Shown: positions 12,841-24,642, numbered from the stretch's first letter. The stretch: 64,000 nt of DNA from Nymphaea colorata (GCF_008831285.2 NC_045147.1:14052854-14116853), one strand, 5' to 3'. The notes: a model not told the origin generated them from the letters alone. Program-made: numbers and translations.

Positions 12841-13273
12841 GTTTGCTCCGGTAATCTCCCACTGAGTTATCAACAAAAATGAAACCCTACGTCGGAAAAC
12901 GCAGAAACTTGAAGACCCGTTGTTTGATTGTAAGAAGATTGGCGTTTCACCGAAAATTTCCTCCTTTTTAAAGAAAAAGGAAGATGAACCATCATTGCGT
13001 CGCCCACCCACGGTTAAAAAGTTGTATATTTTAAGAAAAAAGAAGGGGAAGGAAAGCTGCAAAAGTAAAACAAAAACCTAATCTTTTCACTGTACTGAAG
13101 ATAAACACAAAAAATGGCAGAAAAAAGAACCTCCAAAAACAGAAGAAATGCAAGATTTTCTACCAATTTCTAGAAACCTACCAACATGACAAGAAAACCT
13201 TGATTTCAGCTCTCTTTTTCAGATGGTACACGGGCAATTTCGTCTTTCTCCGGCCTCCCCTTCCGGCCGCATC

Positions 13274-13777
13274 TCAGACGGCGGCAGCAGGGAGTGGCGG
13301 GGCCTTGTCGGGGGACTTCTCGGCCAAGCAGAGGCCGCGGCACGTCGGGCAAGAGTCATGTGAGGCGAGCCACGCCTCCACACACGCCACGTGGAAGCCG
13401 TGCCGGCACCTCGGCAGCACCCTGACGCGTTCCCCGTCGGCGAACTCCGTGAGGCAGATGGCGCACTCCGCGGTCGCCCCCGCGAGCTCCATTCCCGACG
13501 AGTACACCAGCGCCGGTGAAGCGGGAATGGCGGCAGTGGCAGAAGCGGCGGGCTTGGTGGACTCCGACGGGTCGTGAGCGGCCTTCCACCAGCGGACGAC
13601 CAAGCGGGCGACCGCATGGATGGCGAGGCCGCAAGCGAGCGAGCAAATGAGGGCCACCAACACCATGGACAGACTGGAGCCGAAGTTACCCGAGCTGGAG
13701 TACGGCCACCACCTGTCGGAGGACGCTGCCGGCGAGGTCTGTTCGTCGGTCGGCAAGGGTGGTTCACTCCTCGACAT
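13274..13777 (-). CDS. RING-H2 finger E3 ubiquitin ligase, ATL type (left copy)
   Basis: A single-exon gene of 167 residues. A low-complexity N-terminus is followed by one transmembrane helix at about residues 35-62 ([20 protein letters not shown]) and a basic/Trp segment. A RING-H2 domain spans about residues 109-148, with the C-x2-C-x15-C-x1-H-x2-H-x2-C-x10-C-x2-C spacing and the core [14 protein letters not shown]. This layout is that of the ATL family: membrane-anchored E3 ligases that bind an E2 through the RING and ubiquitinate substrates. The classical GLD motif is weak (about SSGMELAG), and the Pro usual before Trp-Leu is Ala. The ATG at 13,777 has an upstream purine/GA-rich leader. 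The paralogue at 20,768 differs at the N-terminus and about five other residues. The substrate is unknown. Confidence 0.9.
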   Translation of the reverse strand: MSRSEPPLPTDEQTSPAASSDRWWPYSSSGNFGSSLSMVLVALICSLACGLAIHAVARLVVRWWKAAHDPSESTKPAASATAAIPASPALVYSSGMELAGATAECAICLTEFADGERVRVLPRCRHGFHVACVEAWLASHDSCPTCRGLCLAEKSPDKAPPLPAAAV

Positions 13778-13779
13778 CG

Positions 13780-13802
13780 TTGAGAGAGAGAGAGAGAGAG
13801 GA
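13780..13802. repeat. (GA)n microsatellite in the 5' leader of the left RING-H2 gene
   Basis: A GAGAGAG run immediately upstream of the start codon. The right copy has the complementary (CT)n at about 20,741-20,763 in the same place relative to its gene. CT/GA leaders are common in plant 5' UTRs. Confidence 0.85.
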
Positions 13803-15089
13803 AGGGAGGGAGGGGTTTGGTTCTGTGACGTGGGTGCGAAGGACTGAAGACGTGAGGAGAGAAAAGGGGGAGGAGGGAAGGCCTTGTAGAGAAAGGGCAG
13901 GGTCAGGGATGGATGCTGCTCTTCTTTTCATGTCGCCATGATGCTGACGAGTGTAAGCTTTTCCTGTACAACTTTTCATTTAGGTGTCCCTCATGATCTC
14001 AAAAAAATGTTTTATATCTTTGAATTTCCTCATACATGCTTGATCCTACGGGCATATGCCAAGCAAGTAAGGATTTATTTTTTTTATGGTGTGTTTGTTC
14101 CATAAGGAATCTTAGATACGAAATGATAAATCTCAGATCGACGGGTTTCAGGACAAACATTTATCCGACTTTAAATCTATAGTTTTTTTTACATACAATG
14201 CAGATTTAAAATATCTTTCTTTCAAAGGACACCTTTTAATGCAGCTCAAATGTAAGCTTTGAGACTGTCAAACTCAATCCTAATGAAACATCCCTTCTTC
14301 GTTGTCGCCCGGTCTGGCTATCTAGGTAAATCGTCTGAACTCTGTTTTTCCTTGAATTTACATTGCAAAATACGAAACTACACTTACATGACGGCCGGAA
14401 AAGTACCACTTATATGAAAACATGGAACTATGGAGTCTGTTTCTAGAAAAGGACTTATAGGAAAGATTTTCCCCATTTGTTTGTATTCTGGCGCTACCTT
14501 CTTTCGGTGTTTGGTGTCTACTGGGAACGAACGTTGCGCGGTTGTTCGTGCTCTGTGTAACTGCCAAAAATAAATCTGGGTTTCGACCGTGGTTGAATTG
14601 AATCTCACTCCAGGAACACATGTAAGTGATTGGTAGCTTGGCCATGGATTTGTTTGAAAAACTAATCAGAAGATATTAATTATTAACCATGTGCGCCTCT
14701 GGCGAAGCCTTTATTGCAAATGAAGCGCTGGTTCCAGTTGCTGGTTCGTATACCTAACATCCGACGAGCATAAAGGACATGAGTACAAGCGCAAAGGAGA
14801 GTCCTCTCATCTTCATCATTTTACTGTACAAATTTTCCCATAGCAGTTTCCTTGTAGTATGTGATGATTGCTGGTTTCTTTCTTAAACAGGAATTGAAAT
14901 GAATACGCAGCCTTATATGATCAGTGATGTGCTGCTTATATTCCTCACACTTGTTAATGTGCATACTCCACTAAGTCCAAATTTGTAAATTGTAAGTAGA
15001 GACCAAGACTTGCAAAAGAGCAATCATCCAAACCAAAATAGCAAAAAATATCTAAATTCTGTTAAGCTGATATCTTCAAAACTCCTTTT

Positions 15090-15290
15090 AGGCACGATGA
15101 TTTGCACTGAAAAATTTATGGGCCTCTTTTCCAAAAATGGTATGTCTCCATTACCATCACTAACAATCTTTCACAAGGATTAAGTGCGCTAGGCACTATG
15201 ATTTGTATTGAAAATTTATGGGCTTCTTTTCCAAAAATGGTATGCCTCCATTACCATCATCAACAATCTTTCACAAGGATTCACTTGTTC
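15090..15290. repeat. About 100-bp tandem duplication
   Basis: Two copies of a segment starting AGGCAC(G/T)ATGATTTG and ending in CAATCTTTCACAAGGATT start about 101 bases apart (15,090 and 15,191). The same pair is found inverted at about 18,340-18,540. Confidence 0.8.
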
Positions 15291-16017
15291 AGGTTCATCT
15301 CCACTTGGGTGGCTGATCTTTTTAAGTCTGTTTTTCCTTTAGTGGAGGACCTTGTCTTTGAAGGCCTATATTGAGAAGAAGATTTCTAGAGGCCAAAATT
15401 TTCACATTAGTAGCTGAAGCGACCTCATAGTTGTGTCAACTGCCAAACCCAACTTTAAACTGTGGTTAAAATCTCAATGAAATTGAAGTAAACAGTATCT
15501 GTGTCTTTCCTTTGTATTAGATTAGATTGGTCCTTAGCAGCATCCTTCTCTCAAGAGAAAAGAACCATAAAAGAGAAAGCAGTCAAACGCACACACTTTT
15601 TCAAAGATGCAAACAGAATGTAGATGGCATTTTTTTAGTAACTTCAAAAAATTATGAGTGCTTTACTGGATCTAGCAGCAATAGGTTGGCCTGTAAGGAG
15701 ACAATTAATTTTTTTACCATGAATTTAAGGACTTGGCATTAGAGTTCAAGAGTTCTGTCTGCCCTAAAGTGAGTGGGAGACCAACCTGCACCTGCATGGG
15801 AAAATTGAAGCACCTTTGCCTTTGGTGTGCCATTGCCTCCCCCATTGACATAGAGGCAGTTGTAAAGATTATGCAAAAGCTAAAAATCATCCAAATTCTT
15901 ATCCTACTACAATTGACAATGAAATTTCCTAAAATCACGGGTTATCCCAAATATGATAAGAACAACGTTCTTTCTTTCGGGGAATTTCGTCTTTTCTAAA
16001 ATCCCCAGTTGCCAAAG

Positions 16018-16250
16018 GTATAACCTGGGCACGGGCTCCTGGTTCGACAGATCCTAACCCGCCCCCTAACAACTTCGGTTCCAATCCTAAAAAGACTAGA
16101 AACCAGGACTCAAACCAAGACTCAATTTCTGTTTCAATCCTAAAATGGCTATGAACCAAGACAATCATCTCATTAATGTGCTCCCTTTATAAGCCATTGA
16201 AGATCTCTCACAATCTTCGATACAAACTAAACTTTTGAGTGTTAGAAAAG
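16018..16250. mobile_element. About 230-bp insertion specific to the left arm
   Basis: The right arm reads straight through GTTGCCAAAGGAGACAAATT. In the left arm the same sequence is split by about 230 bases starting GTATAACCTGGGCACGGG and ending GAGTGTTAGAAAAG. A short AAAG lies on both sides, possibly a target-site duplication. It contains a TATA-like CTTTATAAG near 16,186. It may be a small non-autonomous element or a solo-LTR-like remnant. The family was not recognised. Confidence 0.4.
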
Positions 16251-16702
16251 AAGACAAATTATACACTATGGCTCTTAAGGAAGACTATGTTTTATGAGTT
16301 GCAAATTACCAACATACTCCTATTAGTTCAATAAATGGAAGATATTTCTTTATAAAAGTAAATGTAAACTTTAGAAAATTTTTATCCTATAAAATTGTTA
16401 AAATATCCTATTCAGTCCAGCTCATGCTCATCAAACACACAAACACTCGAAGTTCATTTCAGGAAAACTTTTTCTTAAAAAGCGAAGGGAATGGGCAATA
16501 AAATTCTCATTCCACTCGCTTCTGTAAATATCCCAGTATATCAAAAAACCTACCAAGAAACGAAAAAGAAATCAGCAAGAGTCCCCACTTTCTGCTGGAC
16601 GTCAAGGGTTTCCTTCTTCGTTTCGCTCTGTCGTATTTCTTTCTGTGGGTCTTCTTCTTCTGGTGATCAGAGGAAGGGGAGGAGGAGGGGACCAGGAAGG
16701 TG

Positions 16703-16777
16703 ATGGCCAAGGACGAGGTGAAGACTGTGACGCTCAAGAGCTCGAAGAAGAAGATGGAAATAACAAGAAGAAGCTAA
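16703..16777 (+). pseudogene. SKP1-like 5' gene fragment (left arm)
   Basis: A 24-codon frame starts MAKDEVKTVTLKSS, the usual beginning of plant SKP1/ASK proteins (adaptor of SCF ubiquitin ligases). It then diverges into a Lys-rich tail and stops, and none of the BTB/POZ-like or F-box-binding part follows. A G-rich leader with CTTCTTCTTCTGG precedes it. I infer a captured or truncated 5' end of an SKP1-like gene. Only 14 residues support the identity, so a chance resemblance remains possible. Confidence 0.35.
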
Positions 16778-17140
16778 AACTTGACGTCACACCCAACCAC
16801 ATTTTTAACATTTATTTAAAACCGGTTTGATGTATTGGAAATATGGAGTTGGAAAGATGTTTTCAAGAATTGAAGAAATGAAAACAAAATATGGAGTTGG
16901 AAATATGGAGACGATCTGCATCTTCTCCCTTGCCTTTCTCTCTTCCTTCATTCCCTACCGCCGGAAGCGAGGCTAGAAGGCCTCCCAATTTTCTATACCT
17001 TTAGGGTCCTACAGTGCACATTCAATTTGGATATTGCGCCCTACCACTTTTCTAACATTTATTTAGAACCCCTTTCATGTATTAGAAATATGAAGTTGAA
17101 AAGAAGTTTTCATAAACCTTTAGAACGTTTTCCTTCGTTT
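16778..17140. other. Loop of the inverted duplication
   Basis: About 363 bases between the arms. It contains two direct copies of a segment of about 75 bases (16,793-16,870 and 17,038-17,115; AACATTTATTTA(A/G)AACC...TGTATT(G/A)GAAATATG). Their orientation is direct, not mirrored. The bases between the two copies are unrelated to the arms. Confidence 0.7.
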
Positions 17141-17215
17141 TTAGGTTCTTCTTGTTATTTTCGTCTTCTTCTTCCAGCTCTTGAGCATCACGGTCTTCAC
17201 CTCGTCCTTCGCCAT
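17141..17215 (-). pseudogene. SKP1-like 5' gene fragment (right arm)
   Basis: The mirror copy of the fragment at 16,703. The minus-strand frame from 17,215 reads MAKDEVKTVMLKSW and then a Lys-rich tail to a stop at 17,141-17,143. It has the same 25-codon length as the left copy, with a handful of substitutions. Confidence 0.35.
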
Positions 17216-18702
17216 CACCCTCCCGGTCCCCTCCTCCTCCATTTCCTCTGATCACCACGAAGAAGAAGACCCACAGAAAGAAATACGGCGGAGCGAAACG
17301 AAGAAGGAAACCCTCGACGTCCGGCAGAAAGTGGGGACTCTTGTTGATTTCCTTTTCGTTTCTTGGTAGGTTTTTTGATATACTGGAAATAGTGAAAACG
17401 AAATAAGTTTTGGAAAGATATTTACACAAGTGAGTGGAATGGGAATTTTGTTGCCCATTCCCTTTACTTTTTAAGCAAAAGTTTTCCTGAAGTGAACTTC
17501 CAGTGTTTGTGTTTGATAAGCATGAGCTGGATTGAATAGGATATTTTAACAATTTTATAGAATAAAAATTTTCTAAAGTTTACATTTACTTTTATAAAGA
17601 AATATCTTCTATTTATTGAACTAATAGGAGTATGTTGGTAATTTGCAACTCATAAAACATAGTCTTTCTAGTATATAATTTGTCTCCTTTGGCAACTAGG
17701 GATTTTAGAAAAGAAGGAATTCCCTGAAAGAACGTTGTTCTTATGATTTTAGGAAATTTCATTGTCAATTATAGTAGGATAAGAATTTGGATGATTTTTA
17801 GCTTTTGCATAATCTTTACAACTGCCTGTATGCCAATGGGGGAGGGCAAGGGCACACCAAAGCAAAGCCAAAAGGTGCTTCAATTTTCCCATGCAGGTGC
17901 AGGTTGGTCTCTCACTCACTCTAGGGCAGACACAACTCTGAACTCTAATGCCAAGTCCTTAAATTCATGGTACAAAATTAATTGTCTGCTTACATTCTGT
18001 TTGCATCTTTGAAAAAGCGTGTGCGTTTGACTGCTTTCTCTTTTATTGTTCATTTCTCTTGAGAGAAGGATGCTGCTAAGGACCAATCTAATCTAATACA
18101 AAGGAAAGACACAGATACTGTTTACTTCAATTTCATTGAGATTTTAACCACAGTTTAAAGTTGGGTTCTTGTTTGGCAGTTGACACAACTATGAGGTCGC
18201 TTCAGCAACTAATGTGAAAATTTTGGCCTCTAGAAATCTTCTTCTCAATATAGGCCTTCAAAGACAAGGTCCTCCACTAAAGGAAAAACAGACTTAAAAA
18301 GATCAGCCACCCAAGTGGAGATGAACCTGAACAAGTGAATCCTTGTGAAAGATTGTTGATGATGGTAATGGAGGCATACCATTTTTGGAAAAGAAGCCCA
18401 TAAATTTTCAATACAAATCATAGTGCCTAGCGCACTTAATCCTTGTGAAAGATTGTTAGTGATGGTAATGGAGACATACCATTTTTGGAAAAGAGGCCCA
18501 TAAATTTTTCAGTGCAAATCATCGTGCCTAAAAGGAGTTTTGAAGATATCAGCTTAACCGAATTTAGATATTTTTTGCTATTTTGGTTTGGATGATTGCT
18601 CTTTTGCAAGTCTTGGTCTCTACTTACAATTTACAAATTTGGACTTAGTGGAGTATGCACATTAACAAGTGTGAGGAATATTAGCAGCACATCACTGATC
18701 AA

Positions 18703-19349
18703 GTGAATAATGTAGAATAAAAACTTATTTCCTAGCAGCTCCGAGCCCAGAACTGTGCAGGCCTGAGGCCCGAGCCGATTAGAATAAAAAACATTTTATA
18801 CGTATAAAATTTTTGAAGATAGCAAGGTGCTCAAATGCATAGGAAATGATTTTTTGATCTTGAACAAAAGAACAAAGCTAAGAATAAGCAAATTAGACAA
18901 GGTTTAATGCATTAGAGATATGCTTATATCACTTGGATATGACAGAGATATTGCAATTTTTGAAGATAGCAAGGAACTCAAATGGTTTGTATGTGTGCCA
19001 CCAGCGTGGAACTTTGCACGAGTGTTTACTTGTCTGATATTGATCCAATGAAATGTATCCATATCTTGATCCTTTAGAATGGCAACTGGATGAGTTTGGA
19101 TAAATTAACCCCATTCGCACTCAAATCTGCTCCAAATTTATCTCAAAGGTGCACTACAATTCAATCACGCTAAACAGAGTCCAGATCCAAGGCTCAACCC
19201 ATTTGCACAAAGCCACAAATAGATGTCTTTGGGTTATTCCATGTAAGGGTAACTATGAGTCCAAGCAAAAGTTGAGGCTCTAAGTTCAAAGAAAAGCCCA
19301 AGATGGATGAATGGGCACCAAAACTCTTGAGGGTTTAGTGCAGTAGAAG
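18703..19349. mobile_element. About 650-bp insertion specific to the right arm
   Basis: This segment is absent from the equivalent place in the left arm (about 14,912). Inside it TTTTTGAAGATAGCAAGG occurs twice, near 18,809 and 18,955. It has no recognisable reading frame, and no clear terminal repeats or target-site duplication were seen. It could equally be sequence lost from the left arm. Confidence 0.4.
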
Positions 19350-20767
19350 GCTGCGTATTCATTTCAATTCCTGTTTAAGAAAGAAACCTGCAATCATCAC
19401 ATACTACAAGGAAACTGCTATGGAAAAATTTGTACAGTAAAATGATGAAGATGAGAGGACTCTCCTTTGCGCTTGTATTCATGTCCTTTATACTCGTCGG
19501 ATGTTAGGTATACGAACCAGCAACTGGAAATGCAATAAAGGCTCCGCCAGAGGTGCACATGGTTCTCGCAAATGAGTTGATACGTTGATTATGCCAATGG
19601 CATTTTTACTGCATTGTATTTTGACAATGTTCTAACTTTACTAACATGTTTAGTTGCCGTTTTATCAGAAAAATAAGCTCTAGTTAGTAGCCCGAAACAA
19701 CGACAGATACCATACACATATTTTGGATTAATGTTTCATATATTTTACATAAAACACCAAAAGAAGGCTTCATCAAGAAATAATCAACCAAACTGAATGT
19801 GGCAAATTGATTTGATTCAGCAGCAACCCTTTTTTTCAGTTTTTTCTAAGAATCTATAGTTTTTTAAGTTAATAATTAATATCTTCTGATTAGTTTTTCA
19901 AACAAATCCATGGCCAAGCTACCAATTACTTACATGTGTTCCTGGGATGAGATTCAACCACGGTCAAAACCCAGATTTATTTTTGGCAGTTACACAGAGC
20001 ACGAACAACCGCGCAACGTTCGTTCCCAGTAGACACCAAACACCGAAAGAAGGTAGCGCCAGAATACAAACAAATCGGGAAAATCTTTCCTATAAGTCCT
20101 TTTCTAGAAACAGACTCCATAGTTCCATGTTTTCATATAAGTGGTACTTTTCCAGCCGTCATGTAAGGGTATTTCGTATTTAGGAATTTCATTTCAAGGA
20201 CAAATAGAGTTCAAACGTTTTACATAAATAACCAGTCCCGGCGACAACTAAGAAGGGATGTTGCATTAGGATTGCGTTTGATAGTCTCAAAGCTTAGATT
20301 TGAGCTGCATTAAAAGGTGTCCTTTCAAAGATATGTTAAACCCGCATTGTATGTAAAAAAAGAAAAACTACAGATTTAAAGTCAGAGAGAATGTACGTCC
20401 TGAAATCCGTCGATCTGAAATTTATCATTTCGTATCTAAGATTCCTTATGAAACAAACACAACATAAATAATAAAAAAATAAATCCTTACTTGCTTGGCA
20501 TATGTCCGTAGGATCAAGTATGTATGAGGAAATTCAAAGATGTAAAACATTTTTTTGAGATCATGAGAGACACCTGAATGAAAAGTTGTACAGGAAAAAC
20601 TTACACTCGTCAGCATCATGGCGACATGAAAAGAAGAGCAGCATCCATCCCTGACCCTGCCCTTTCTCTACAAGGCCTTCCCTCCTCACGTCTTCAGTCC
20701 TTCGCACCCACGTCACAGAACCAAACCCCTCCCTCCCTTCCTCTCTCTCTCTCTCTCTCTCTCAACG

Positions 20768-21277
20768 ATGGCGAGGATTCTGCGTGAACCACCCTTGCCG
20801 ACCGACGAACAGACGTCGCCGGCAGCGTCCTCCGACAGGTGGTGGCCGTACTCCAGCTCGGGCGACTTCGGCTCCAGTCTGTCCATGGTGCTGGTGGCCC
20901 TCATTTGCTCGCTCGCTTGCGGCCTCGCCATCCATGCGGCCGCCCGCTTCGTCGTCCGCTGGTGGAAGGCCGCTCACGACCCCTCGGAGTCCACCAAGCC
21001 CGCCGCTTCTGCCACTGCCGCCATTCCCGCTTCACCGGCGCTGGTGTACTCGTCCGGAATGGAGCTCGCGGGGGCGACCGCGGAGTGCGCCATCTGCCTC
21101 ACGGAGTTCGCCGACGGGGAGCGCGTCCGGGTGCTGCCGAGGTGCCGGCACGGCTTCCACGTGACGTGTGTGGAGGCGTGGCTCGCCGCACACGACTCTT
21201 GCCCGACTTGCCGCGGCCTCTGCTTGGCCGAGAAGTCCCCCGACAAGGCCCCGCCACTCCCTGCTGCCGCCGTCTGA
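20768..21277 (+). CDS. RING-H2 finger E3 ubiquitin ligase, ATL type (right copy)
   Basis: A single-exon gene of 169 residues and the paralogue of 13,274-13,777. It has the same transmembrane helix (about residues 37-64) and the same RING-H2 domain (about residues 111-150, core [14 protein letters not shown]) with all eight metal ligands. It differs from the left copy by a two-codon longer, altered N-terminus (MARILRE against MSRSE) and about five substitutions. By family it is a membrane-anchored ubiquitin E3. The ATG follows a (CT)n leader. The coding region is open in both arms although flanking DNA has acquired indels, which suggests selection or a fairly recent duplication. Its partner E2 and substrates cannot be read from the sequence. 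Confidence 0.9.
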   Translation: MARILREPPLPTDEQTSPAASSDRWWPYSSSGDFGSSLSMVLVALICSLACGLAIHAAARFVVRWWKAAHDPSESTKPAASATAAIPASPALVYSSGMELAGATAECAICLTEFADGERVRVLPRCRHGFHVTCVEAWLAAHDSCPTCRGLCLAEKSPDKAPPLPAAAV

Positions 21278-24200
21278 GATGCGGCCGGAAGGGGAGCCCG
21301 GAGAAAGACGAAATTGCCCGTGTACCATCTGAAGAAGAGACAGCTGAAAGCAAGGTTTTCTTGTCATGTTGATTGGTTTTTAGAAATTGGTAGAAAATCT
21401 TGCATTTCTTCTGTTTTTAGAGGTTTTTCTTTTTTCTGCCATTTTTGTGTTTATCTTCAGTACAGTGAAAAGATTAGGTTTTTGTTGTACTTTTGCAGCT
21501 TTCCTTCCCCTTCTTTTTTCTTAAAATATACAACTTTTTAACCGTGGGTGGGCGATGCAATGATGGTTCATCTTCCTTTTTCTTTAAAAAGGAGGAAATT
21601 TTCGGTGAAGCGCCAATCTTCTTACAATCAAACAACGGGTCTTCAAGTTTCTGTGTTTTCCGACGTAGGGTTTCATTTTTGTTGATAACTCAGTGGGAGA
21701 TTATGTTTTACCGGAGCAAACTCTAGTTCTAGTTCTACCATTGTTGGAATTCAGCTATTTTAATTCAACCTCTAGTTATGGCATAGTTGGAATTCAGCAG
21801 ATGGATTTATTTCAGTAGAAAAGACCTTTAATTCAAGCTCTGGTTCTACCATTGTTGGAATTCAGCAAATGGATTTATTTCAGTGGAAAACATCTTTAAT
21901 TCAAACTCTAGTTCTAGCATAGTTGGAATTCCGCCGATGGATTTATTTCAGTACAAAAGGCCTTTAATTCCACTACATTTTCTCAGGTTTTTAATATCTG
22001 TTTAAGGGAACAGATTCCATTTTCGTGAAAACTAAACTGCTCCTGACTTTTGACAGATCTAACTGCAAGTAGAAACGAATTTGCCCAAAGTTATGAGACG
22101 ACTTTGTCAACAGTGTTTAACGTGTAGGGATGAATATGTTCGTGGCTCATAAGGGGAAGCAGGACCCTTTTCTCTCCTTCCAAGGAAAGATGATGGAAAT
22201 ATATTAATTTCTTTCTCCAAGGAGAAGTATGAGAGTTGGTGGGTTCATCACTTCGTCGCGATTGATGTTTCCCTTTATTTCAAGTTTATTTTAATTGGTG
22301 TTTCGCTTTATCAAATTTACTGCAAGTTTCAAATGAACTTGTGAATATAAACCCCTCCCAGAAAAAAAAAAAAGAAAAACATTTATTAATGGAAGTATGA
22401 TCTTCTTAAATGACTTCGGACTGTTTACCCCAAATTGCTATAATTTGAGTTAAATGCTGAGAATAGAGAATAAAAAATCAAATGATTTGGTCGATGCACG
22501 CCCATAATCTCAAATGAAGTACAAAGTAGAAAATTGTTTACCAACCAAAAAGTATGAAAGGACGTAGTCGTTAGTGCTATAAAATAAAATAAAAAATAGT
22601 CATAAAAGATGCATTATAATTCATAAAATATGCAATTGAATGTGATCACTGATTATTAGTTAGTAAAATTGTTACGACCTGTTAAAGGCGGATAAGAAGG
22701 AGAAGAAATCCTTTTCACAATTATTTTGGAAATTTGAATTTTTTAACATTAAAAAAATCGCTTTGATGACAATTTAATGTAATCAAGCAAACTATTATAA
22801 AACTAAACATGATATCCTAAATAATGTATTTATTTAATTAAAAACAATAAAGAAAACTTCAATCCAAGGATCTTTTTTCACCATGGAAGGCCACCATCTG
22901 CCTTGAGGATCGATGGGATGAGATTTGATATTTATACTCTTTGTTTGTCATAATCTTTAGAGATTTCACTTTTTTTAGCGGTCCTCTTTGTTGATAACAA
23001 CGCTATTATTATTTTGTTTAGTGTCTTTACCTCCAAGGATGTAATTTCCTTATGGTTCATAATATGATTGTTAACAATAGTGACTTTCCTTTTGTTGGGA
23101 AGGTCCTATTTGATCATGTTAGATATTTGGCATACGCAAACTTAAAGATTTCAAGAGATATTTCAATTGACTTTTTTTTTTTGCAATGCATTCTTGTTGA
23201 TAACAATGTCATTATTATTTTTCTTGACTTCTTTACCTACATAGATGTCATTCCCTTATAGACCACAATGTTATTTTTAATAATAACAACCTCCCTTTTG
23301 TAGTGAAAATCTTGTTTTGTAACTTTTATATTTTCATCCTGCGTCAAACTAGACAACGTATTTGAAAGTCCTAGTTGTCCTGGAAAAATTTGGGAAGATT
23401 GATCAAGCTATTACATTGTTGAACAAGCCCCCATTTAGAGGCCATCATTGAACCCTAAATCTTCTTCAGCAAATGTTTATCATTATCCATCCTTGCATTT
23501 TTCATCCTAACTTCATAATCACTTTAAGATTAGGATTAATTCATTCTGCATGCACCATGCAGGGATCATCTTGCTTCGGTACCATGCTAAAAAACTTAAC
23601 AATAACATAAGTATGAGGTTTAACATGACTTTTTGCCACAGAAGGCTACCTTCGACCTTAAGGATCGATAACGTGAGAATTGATACACTTTGTCCCTTTG
23701 CAAGAAACTTTAGATATTTTCCTTTTTTTTTTACCCTACTTATTGATATCAATGTTATCATTATTTTTAATGACATTTGTGCCTACATATATATTATTTT
23801 TATAAATTACATGAGTTAATGTTTACATAGTAGTTAAACGAGTTAATGCTTACACGAGTTGACACTAAACGAGTTAACACCTAAGCGAGTTAAATGGGTT
23901 AAATGAGTCGAGTTGAATTTCGATTTTGTGTAGTCGAGCTTGAGCTTGTTATAAGAAACTTGAGTCAAGTTCGAACCGAGCTCTAGTTTGAGTTTTTGAG
24001 TCAAGTGCTGGCTAAGCTTGGGCTCAACTCGGCTCATGTGTAGCCATACCAAGACCCTATCATGGTCTGCTCAAATTTGAAGAAGCCAAACCTGGCCTAT
24101 ATCATACCGCAGCCCTACCTAAACCCTAGGGTCCCCCAAAGAATATTGGTTCCCCTCTGCCTAGATCCCCACACAGCTAAAATTTAACCATACCATCATT

Positions 24201-24540
24201 AGATGCCCTTACACATGTGCCCCCACATTGCATCAGAAGGCACATGGGAATGCAATAACTGCCTCGAGATCCATATATATATATATATATATATTCTTTT
24301 GTTTTAGTATGTTCGGAATATAAATGTAAGGATTTAGCAACGAGATCTGTGGTGGGGAGGATTTGGTATTTTGATGCAATCACAAACCCTCAGCATGGTG
24401 TTATATGGTGTCAAGTTTGGTCTCACTTACTCATCCGGCACTTAGAAATATGTTCAAATATCTGTATGTTTAACCTCCTTTAACTTTAATGTTTACTTAG
24501 GAGAAAACTGAGTTACCCTTGTACATCATTCAACTAAAAA

Positions 24541-24642
24541 CTTTTTGCATTTCAAAAAGTAACACACTAAATCATGACTGTGACCACGAGATTCGAACCC
24601 TTGAATGTGAATTGTTTTGCTACTCAGTTGCGCTACACCCAT
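24541..24642 (-). mobile_element. tRNA-like SINE head (candidate)
   Basis: The minus strand reads GGGTGTAGCGCAACTGAGTA, then about 20 bases later GGGTTCGAATCTCGTGG. These resemble an RNA polymerase III A box and a near-perfect B box (GGTTCGAATC). It lacks a full cloverleaf, so it is a tRNA-derived SINE or its remnant rather than a tRNA gene. The equivalent place in unit 2 lacks it. Confidence 0.4.

Larger units (their letters stand above)
11835..16777. repeat. Left arm of the 11-kb inverted duplication
   Basis: Read in reverse complement, this arm aligns along its length with 17,141-22,780, from about 11,835 (matching 22,775) to 16,777 (matching 17,141). It contains, from outside to centre, a 68-bp tandem repeat, the RING-H2 gene on the minus strand, a roughly 100-bp tandem repeat, an insertion of about 230 bases absent from the other arm (about 16,018-16,250), and a SKP1-like 5' fragment. 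Non-coding parts have scattered substitutions and small indels, so the duplication is not brand new. Confidence 0.9.
17141..22780. repeat. Right arm of the 11-kb inverted duplication
   Basis: The reverse-complement partner of 11,835-16,777. It is longer mainly because of an insertion of about 650 bases at 18,703-19,349, flanked on the left by the sequence matching TGATCAGTG and on the right by that matching GCAGCCTT in the left arm. It carries the second RING-H2 gene on the plus strand and inverted versions of both tandem arrays. Confidence 0.9.

Noticed and set aside
16491-17552. Gly/Asp/Glu-rich frames around the palindrome centre
   Set aside because: They read the G-rich leader of the SKP1-like fragments in non-native frames, and differ between the arms in length and end.
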